Shown here: in pieces, positions 58,746 to 64,000 of the stretch
Layout: the number at the start of each line of letters is the position of its first letter
How positions within the stretch are numbered: position 1 is the first letter of the stretch
NCBI RefSeq assembly: GCF_001305575.3
Contig: NZ_CP012373.2
Coordinates: 1-64,000, forward strand
Direction: 5' to 3'
DNA length: 64,000 nt
Origin: Beggiatoa leptomitoformis
Lineage (GTDB): Bacteria; Pseudomonadota; Gammaproteobacteria; Beggiatoales; Beggiatoaceae
The notes under the pieces: generated by a model
Databases searched by the model: none
What the model was told of the DNA's origin: nothing
Seen by the model: the letters and a program-made list of their open reading frames with translations, nothing else
Translations under genes and position numbers: made by a program

Positions 58746-60806
58746 TCATAAAGATGAGGGAATTGTGCTGTCCTTTGATGATGTAGGTGTATTAAACGCT
58801 TCTTCAAAAGTGGTCAGTTCTGCTTGCCATTCTAACTCGCCCAAAACAGACATGAGTATTTCTAAGCCTTGTTTATAAACCTGTTCCGTTTCTCTGGGGG
58901 TTTCGGTAAAAATGATAACTCTGTACCACGTTACTAATAAATCTTGAATAAGTTTGCTATAAGCCTCTACTCGTAAATCCCCCATTTCCGCTCGCAGACA
59001 GTCACCTAATGCAAATGACCATGTATGGTCTAAAGCCTGTGCAAAAGAAAGCCAGTCAAATTTTTTCAAAGTCATGGCTTTACTAATTGCATTCCGTAAA
59101 GATTCCACTACCTGCTTACCCGGTGTGCGATAAACTGTCCAAACCCCTTCTTGCTCGCCAGTAAACGCGGCTTGGAATAAAGCTAAATCGGCTGATTTTT
59201 CTGGATAGTCGGTGAGAAATAGCGTTTCACTATGACAAGGTTCAGCATTTTCAATTTTTACCCCATCGGATAAATTAAAAATGCTCATTTGAGAGCCTAA
59301 GGTACTAAACTGTGCTTCTACCGCTCTTCTAGCAATATTATGATAGGCTTGTGTGTAGATTTTTCCTTCACTTTCCGTAAAGTTAGCCGAAGCGGGTAGA
59401 ATACCTTCTTTTTCGGTAAGACTTGGTTTAGCGATTTCAGTTTCACTCGCTTTCTCATCATCTGTGGTTTGATGCGCCCAATAATCTTTAACGTGATCGC
59501 GTTCAGCCGCTTGATGAAACCCTAAATCTAATCCGATTAAATAAAGTTGTTTGGGTTTTGCAAAAGAAGCGGTTGCAACCATTAAATTCCCTGTCGTGGG
59601 ATGGGTATAAGTTAAAGGTCGTGTAAAACGAACGGGGTTAGCCTTACCTGCTTCATTCACCAACAAAACTGTTTTGAAGCGTTTTAACGAATCAGGATTC
59701 GCTTTATAGTAAGAAACGAAAGGAATATCAGGGTCTAACTCTAACTTATCTAATAATTCTGGTTGCAACTCAGTATCTAAACTGCATTGATAGTCAGGAC
59801 GAATGCCATTCCGCTTTAATGTGCGAACCGCCGAATGTGCTGCAAAGATGATGAGCTTATCTTGATTTTCTTTAAGCCACGGGATTTCTTTATCCAAAGA
59901 AGGGCCGCTAGCAACAATTACAATGCGACTATTATCTGATAAAACAGGCGATTGATAATTGATTGGCGTGCCATTTTGCAGGTTTCGTGCTCCATAACAC
60001 AAGTTACGCACTTCACGGTCAAACGGTACAAAAACTTCGGATAACCCGCGCCAATGTAACTCAAATCGCTGAATTAGATTAGTAAATTCATCAGAGGGAT
60101 AAGCAGGCAAAAGGCGCAACCAAACCGTTGAGGTGACAGGCGCGTGGTCGATTAACAAAGCTTGCGGGTTTTCAGGCATATCAGGACCCACATGTAACAC
60201 TAACCGCCCAAAGCGTTTTTCTATTTCCGCGTAATCCACAAAAAAACACGACAGGGAAAAACGTGTAACATCAGGTTCAACAATAACAATATCTCGAATT
60301 TCTGTGGTTTGTAGATAATGTAAAATCTGCAAGCCCATAAAAGTCCCTAAAAAAACGGTAGCTCCCGAAAATCGACGACCATCAGCTAAACGTGGCAAAC
60401 TGATTGAACCTGTTGCCATACGATGATAAATCGCAGGAAAGGCAGTATGTAATTTCTCCGCAAAACTCATCAACCGTTGCCCGTGTTCAATACCTGTCGG
60501 GATTTCATGTAGTACCTTGAGCTTGTCTATCCAACCTGTGTGATGCCAATGTCCTAACTCTGTTATATATTTAAATAAACCCTCATCAGGGTGACAAAGT
60601 GCTTTAGTAGGAATATGCGAAACTTCAAGAAAATCATCTGTAATGCTAATTCGAAACTCGCCTGTCCCTATATGTTTAATCGCATTGGCAAGTTCAGGAT
60701 TACGCTTTTTTAACAGTGTAAAATTCTTCTCCTGCATTTCCATCAGCATTTTCATGCGTTTTTTAGCGGTTGCACGTTTTAATTCGTGAATAAATCTTAA
60801 GCTCAT
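58746..60806 (-). CDS. DUF115 / Maf-type motility accessory glycosyltransferase-like protein
   Basis: 686 aa. Central DUF115 signature: RIVIVASGPSLDKEIPWLKE (about residues 288-307), LIIFAAHSAVRTLKRNGIRP and DYQCSLDTE, then the LYLIGLDLGFH region. Similar proteins include Maf glycosyltransferases and 6-hydroxymethylpterin diphosphokinase-like enzymes. No flagellin gene is nearby. In a gliding bacterium the target could be a surface glycoprotein, which is an inference. Confidence 0.8.
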   Translation of the reverse strand: MSLRFIHELKRATAKKRMKMLMEMQEKNFTLLKKRNPELANAIKHIGTGEFRISITDDFLEVSHIPTKALCHPDEGLFKYITELGHWHHTGWIDKLKVLHEIPTGIEHGQRLMSFAEKLHTAFPAIYHRMATGSISLPRLADGRRFSGATVFLGTFMGLQILHYLQTTEIRDIVIVEPDVTRFSLSCFFVDYAEIEKRFGRLVLHVGPDMPENPQALLIDHAPVTSTVWLRLLPAYPSDEFTNLIQRFELHWRGLSEVFVPFDREVRNLCYGARNLQNGTPINYQSPVLSDNSRIVIVASGPSLDKEIPWLKENQDKLIIFAAHSAVRTLKRNGIRPDYQCSLDTELQPELLDKLELDPDIPFVSYYKANPDSLKRFKTVLLVNEAGKANPVRFTRPLTYTHPTTGNLMVATASFAKPKQLYLIGLDLGFHQAAERDHVKDYWAHQTTDDEKASETEIAKPSLTEKEGILPASANFTESEGKIYTQAYHNIARRAVEAQFSTLGSQMSIFNLSDGVKIENAEPCHSETLFLTDYPEKSADLALFQAAFTGEQEGVWTVYRTPGKQVVESLRNAISKAMTLKKFDWLSFAQALDHTWSFALGDCLRAEMGDLRVEAYSKLIQDLLVTWYRVIIFTETPRETEQVYKQGLEILMSVLGELEWQAELTTFEEAFNTPTSSKDSTIPSSL

Positions 60807-61216
60807 AATGATTTCTAAAGGGTTATTTAAGCAAAATTCAATTAGCGCATAAGCCTAATGTGCGCTCAATAAGATGGCAAGTGATATTTTGAGATGAATA
60901 AAGACTGAAAACCAGAATAATCCTGAGAATGCACAACATTTAGTATTGTCTAATACACCCGCTGAAGATAACGACAACTATAAGTACGTATTTCTCCTTA
61001 TACAAGCATGGCAACAACCTATAGGGGAAGTATCTAAGCTCGTTTATAATATAGATAAATAAGTTTTTCCAAACATAATAAATCGTTAAAAAACAATCTT
61101 AAAACCAAAAAATAATATGAATAATATCCATACAGCCTATAATGGGGCGGTTTGATTTTGCTAGCTCTATTAAATCCTTATATTCAATAGCCATTGCATA
61201 TCACAAGGGAAACAAC
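60807..61216. other. Intergenic region before the REC-GGDEF gene
   Basis: No gene recognised. A weak dyad TAGCGCA...TGTGCGCT lies near 60843-60868. Promoters for both divergent genes are expected here. Confidence 0.4.
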
Positions 61217-61288
61217 ATGGAAAAATCCATTACTTGTTCATCCACTTTTATCCCATTATTGAGTATTTCGTATGACAAATTCACCTGA
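61217..61288 (+). CDS. Possible 23-aa leader peptide overlapping the response regulator start
   Basis: ATG at 61217 has a better ribosome-binding site (AAGGGAAACAAC) than the response regulator. It codes for MEKSITCSSTFIPLLSISYD plus three residues and ends 16 nt inside the regulator gene in another frame. It might couple or limit translation of the regulator. Confidence 0.35.
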   Translation: MEKSITCSSTFIPLLSISYDKFT

Positions 61289-62273
61289 CGTATTACTGAT
61301 TATTGAAGACCGCTTGGTTGATACACTTATTCTCACCCGTTTTTTAGGGCAAGCGGGTTTTAAAGTCATATCGGCAAAATCAGGTGAAGAAGGGATTGAA
61401 ATCGCTACAACAATGCTACCCGATTTAATACTCCTTGATGTCATGATGCCCGGAATGAATGGTTTTGATGTATGTGACCGCCTAAAAAACAAAAATCAGA
61501 CAACAGAAATTCCTGTTATATTCATGACAGCACTAACAGATACCCTTGATAAATTAAGAGCTTTTGAAGCAGGTGCCGCCGACTACATTACAAAACCATT
61601 AAAACATGAAGAAGTATTAGCCCGAATCAATGCCCATTTAAAGATTCGTAAGTTACAACGTCAATTACAAATTCAAAATCAAAAGCTACAGGCAGAAATT
61701 GCAGAACGTAAATTAGCAGAAGCCCGATTAGAAGAAGCTAACCGTGAATTACAACGGCTCGCCAATTTAGACGGTTTAACACAAGTAGCCAATCGCAGGC
61801 TATTTGACCGCCAAATAGAACAAGAATGGCGACGACATTTGCGCGAACAACAAACCCTATCCATTATCTTGTGCGATGTTGACCACTTTAAAAATTACAA
61901 CGATAACTATGGACATCTTGCCGGTGATAGCTGTTTACAATTGATTGCAAAAGGAATCCAAAACGCATTGCACCGCTCAACAGATATTGTGGCGCGATAT
62001 GGTGGAGAAGAATTTATCGTTATTTTACCGAATACAAAAACTGAAGGTGCGATACAAGTAGGAGAAGTTATTCATCAAGCGATTGAAATATTAAATATTC
62101 CCTACGAACACTCTCCCCTAAAAAATTATGTTACCGTTAGTTTAGGCGTTGCCAGTATCATACCGAACATTGCTTTAAACCCACTGGATTTAGTCGGTAC
62201 TGCTGACAAAGCACTCTACATTGCAAAAGCGCAAGGACGTGACCAAGTTGTTTATTGTGATGTCGTTAAATAA
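61272..62273 (+). CDS. Response regulator with GGDEF output (diguanylate cyclase)
   Basis: 333 aa. REC domain at residues 6-120 with the phospho-acceptor Asp in LILLDVMMPGMNGFDVC and the Lys in DYITKPLKHEEV. A coiled coil (about 130-160) leads to the GGDEF domain: DGLTQVANRRLFDRQIEQEW, DVDHFKNYND and the active GGEEF signature. It should make c-di-GMP when phosphorylated. An I-site RxxD is not evident. No kinase is adjacent. Confidence 0.93.
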   Translation: MTNSPDVLLIIEDRLVDTLILTRFLGQAGFKVISAKSGEEGIEIATTMLPDLILLDVMMPGMNGFDVCDRLKNKNQTTEIPVIFMTALTDTLDKLRAFEAGAADYITKPLKHEEVLARINAHLKIRKLQRQLQIQNQKLQAEIAERKLAEARLEEANRELQRLANLDGLTQVANRRLFDRQIEQEWRRHLREQQTLSIILCDVDHFKNYNDNYGHLAGDSCLQLIAKGIQNALHRSTDIVARYGGEEFIVILPNTKTEGAIQVGEVIHQAIEILNIPYEHSPLKNYVTVSLGVASIIPNIALNPLDLVGTADKALYIAKAQGRDQVVYCDVVK

Positions 62274-62782
62274 CGATTCTGTCTGCGATATAAATAAACA
62301 GGAAAACCTTTAAACGAAATTGCTTTTTCCCGTTGTAACCCGTTACGAGTTGCCACTTTTTGTGAAGCGATATTATCCACATGAATAATAGAAATAATGG
62401 ACGGTGCGATATTTTCTGCAAAGGCTTTTTCCTGACAGGCTTTTGCTGCTTCCGTTGCATAACCCTGCCCCCAATATGACGGCTGAATATGATAACCCAC
62501 TTCTAATTCATCCAGATTATCAACAAATTGCCACACTAGCCCACATTGTCCAATAAATGCCCCCGTCGTTTTACAAATCAACGCCATCAAGCCTAGCGCG
62601 TCATTCTCATACCGTACCAACTGACGATTAACCCACGTTACACAATGCTGTTGCTTATCCTCTGTTACGGATAAATAACGGGTAGCAACAGGATTTTCCC
62701 AAAACGACATTAATGTTGGTACATCCTCTAGCGTTAGAGGACGTAAGCGTAAACGATGGGTTTCTAAATGTGTCAGTAACAT
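62252..62782 (-). CDS. GNAT acetyltransferase (RimJ/RimL-like)
   Basis: 176 aa. N-terminal LETHRLRLRPLTLEDVPTLM, FIGQCGLVWQ, LEVGYHIQPSYWGQGYATEA (acetyl-CoA loop) and NIASQKVATRNGLQRE. Typical of RimJ/RimL N-acetyltransferases. The 3' end overlaps the GGDEF gene by 22 nt, tail to tail. Confidence 0.9.
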   Translation of the reverse strand: MLLTHLETHRLRLRPLTLEDVPTLMSFWENPVATRYLSVTEDKQQHCVTWVNRQLVRYENDALGLMALICKTTGAFIGQCGLVWQFVDNLDELEVGYHIQPSYWGQGYATEAAKACQEKAFAENIAPSIISIIHVDNIASQKVATRNGLQREKAISFKGFPVYLYRRQNRYLTTSQ

Positions 62783-62817
62783 AACTATTATAATAGACTG
62801 TTTATAAAGAAAAAATT

Positions 62818-62922
62818 TAAAGATTGTCTGAATCAGGATTCACTGAATTTCCAGAATTAACAGAATTACAAAATAACTAATACTTGTTAATTCTGAAAAT
62901 CCTGATCCAGACAATCTTTAAT
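62818..62922. repeat. Intergenic inverted repeat (GATTGTCTGRATCAGGATT)
   Basis: AAAGATTGTCTGAATCAGGA on the left pairs with TCCTGATCCAGACAATCTTT on the right, with AGAATTAACAG-type inner sequence. A half copy is at about 50878-50894. Looks like a dispersed chromosomal repeat; it also may act as terminator for guaA. Confidence 0.7.
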
Positions 62923-62933
62923 TCTGACGTGAC

Positions 62934-64000
62934 TTATTCCCATTCAATTGTTGCAGGTGGCTTACTCGACACGTCGTAGCAAACCCGCGAAATACCAGAC
63001 ACCTCATTAATAATCCGATTGGATAAGGTTTCCAACAACGCATAGGGCAAATGCGCCCAACGAGCTGTCATAAAATCAATGGTTTCCACAGCGCGCAAAG
63101 ACACAACATATTCATATTTCCGTGCATCCCCCATAACCCCAACAGAACGCACAGGAAGAAAGACAGCAAAAGCCTGACTGGTCTTGTCATACCAGCCCTG
63201 TTTACGCAATTCTTCAATAAAAATAGCATCGGCAAGACGCAAAATATCCGCATACTCTTTTTTCACTTCACCTAAAATTCGCACCCCTAAGCCCGGGCCT
63301 GGGAACGGGTGACGGTACACCATCTCCAGCGGTAGCCCCAGTTCTAACCCTAGTTTCCGCACTTCATCCTTAAATAACTCACGTAATGGCTCAACTAACT
63401 TCAAGTGCATTTTTTCGGGTAAACCACCGACATTATGATGAGATTTAATCACATGCGCCTTACCCGTTTTGGAACCTGCGGATTCAATCACATCAGGATA
63501 AATCGTCCCCTGCGCCAACCAGCGAAAACCAGCTCCACGTTGATGACCTTCAGTATCTAAGCGTTTTGCTTCTTCTTCAAAAACTTGAATAAATAAATTG
63601 CCAATAATTTTACGCTTCTGTTCAGGGTCGCTTACGCCTTGCAACACGCCTAAAAAACGTTGCTCCGCATCCACTCGAATCACTTTAATTCCCAAGTGTT
63701 GCGCAAACATCGCCATGACTTGTTCACCCTCATGCAAACGTAACAAGCCATTATCGACAAAAACACATGTCAGTTGTTGACCAATCGCCCGATGCAACAA
63801 CATTGCTACCACAGAAGAATCAACCCCACCAGACAACGCCAGTAAAACTTCATCTTGTCCAACTTGTTCACGAATATTTTTAATACTATCTTCAATAATA
63901 TTAAGCGAATTCCATAACGCTTGGCAGTGACAAATATCATGCGCAAAGCGTTGTAAAATATGCAATCCTTGCTTAGTATGGGTCACTTCAGGGTGAAATT
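62934..64000 (-). CDS. guaA: GMP synthase (glutamine-hydrolysing), C-terminal part
   Basis: About 355 residues visible; the gene continues beyond the right edge. The first visible residues [11 protein letters not shown] are the end of the glutamine amidotransferase domain with its catalytic His and Glu. Then the PP-loop [61 protein letters not shown] and the C-terminal [10 protein letters not shown]. Converts XMP to GMP. Confidence 0.97.
   Translation of the reverse strand, partial: FHPEVTHTKQGLHILQRFAHDICHCQALWNSLNIIEDSIKNIREQVGQDEVLLALSGGVDSSVVAMLLHRAIGQQLTCVFVDNGLLRLHEGEQVMAMFAQHLGIKVIRVDAEQRFLGVLQGVSDPEQKRKIIGNLFIQVFEEEAKRLDTEGHQRGAGFRWLAQGTIYPDVIESAGSKTGKAHVIKSHHNVGGLPEKMHLKLVEPLRELFKDEVRKLGLELGLPLEMVYRHPFPGPGLGVRILGEVKKEYADILRLADAIFIEELRKQGWYDKTSQAFAVFLPVRSVGVMGDARKYEYVVSLRAVETIDFMTARWAHLPYALLETLSNRIINEVSGISRVCYDVSSKPPATIEWE

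Overview
The window looks like a moderately AT-rich gammaproteobacterial chromosome: elongator tRNA-Met type, ErpA, MurJ/RibF/MnmA, a true SMC rather than MukB, and Moco genes. Gene style and an AT-rich dispersed repeat suggest a filamentous sulfur bacterium of the Beggiatoa/Thiotrichales type, but that assignment is an impression, not a proof. About 1-42.4 kb is mobile DNA; about 42.5-64 kb is ordinary chromosome.

Mobile part. I read it as a tandem array of three related integrative elements. Element A runs from before base 1 to a 46-nt 3' fragment of a tRNA-Met(CAT) gene at 19329-19374 (an attachment-site scar). Element B runs from that scar (tyrosine integrase at 19594-20568) to about 38228. 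Remnant C runs from about 38229 to about 42.4 kb. A and B share a 'chassis': a leftward operon (membrane/coiled-coil protein, small proteins, a conserved 37-aa membrane peptide, a 69-aa protein, a winged-helix replication-type protein), a pair of divergent HTH regulators, a conserved 230-nt non-coding block, and at the far end a convergent coiled-coil protein (13116-13589; 36388-36882). Between these sit two unrelated filamentous-phage (inovirus) cores. Core A (4.4-13.1 kb) has an HUH rolling-circle Rep, a probable ssDNA-binding protein, small coat-type membrane proteins, two pIII-like proteins, a pVI-like protein, a Zot/pI-like ATPase and its own secretin. Core B (28.6-36.4 kb) has a Rep_trans/RstA-like initiator, a probable ssDNA-binding protein, coat proteins, a 1113-aa cysteine-rich adsorption-type protein, a pVI-like protein and a Zot-like ATPase, but no secretin.

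Cargo. Two positions hold cargo. Between the HTH regulator and Rep: a 64-aa protein and a DUF3606 protein in A; an exported propeller-like protein and a PLDc_N membrane protein in B; a broken HicBA pair and a PD-(D/E)XK + OLD-type ATPase/TOPRIM operon in C. Between the coiled-coil gene and the attachment site: an ArdC-like protein, a type IIG/ISP restriction-modification enzyme and an EndA-like nuclease in A; HigBA in B. Short repeats flank the cargo units in several places, which suggests recombination-driven cassette exchange.

Chromosome part. Leftward genes: L,D-transpeptidase, a MobB-MoaC fusion, MobA, a membrane protein, a RelE-like orphan, then rightward EcsC-family, leftward SMC, MnmA, RibF, MurJ, ErpA, two tandem paralogous exported proteins, a DUF115/Maf-type protein, a rightward REC-GGDEF regulator, a GNAT acetyltransferase, and the C-terminal part of GuaA cut by the window end.

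All family names come from reading motifs by eye; no database search was possible.
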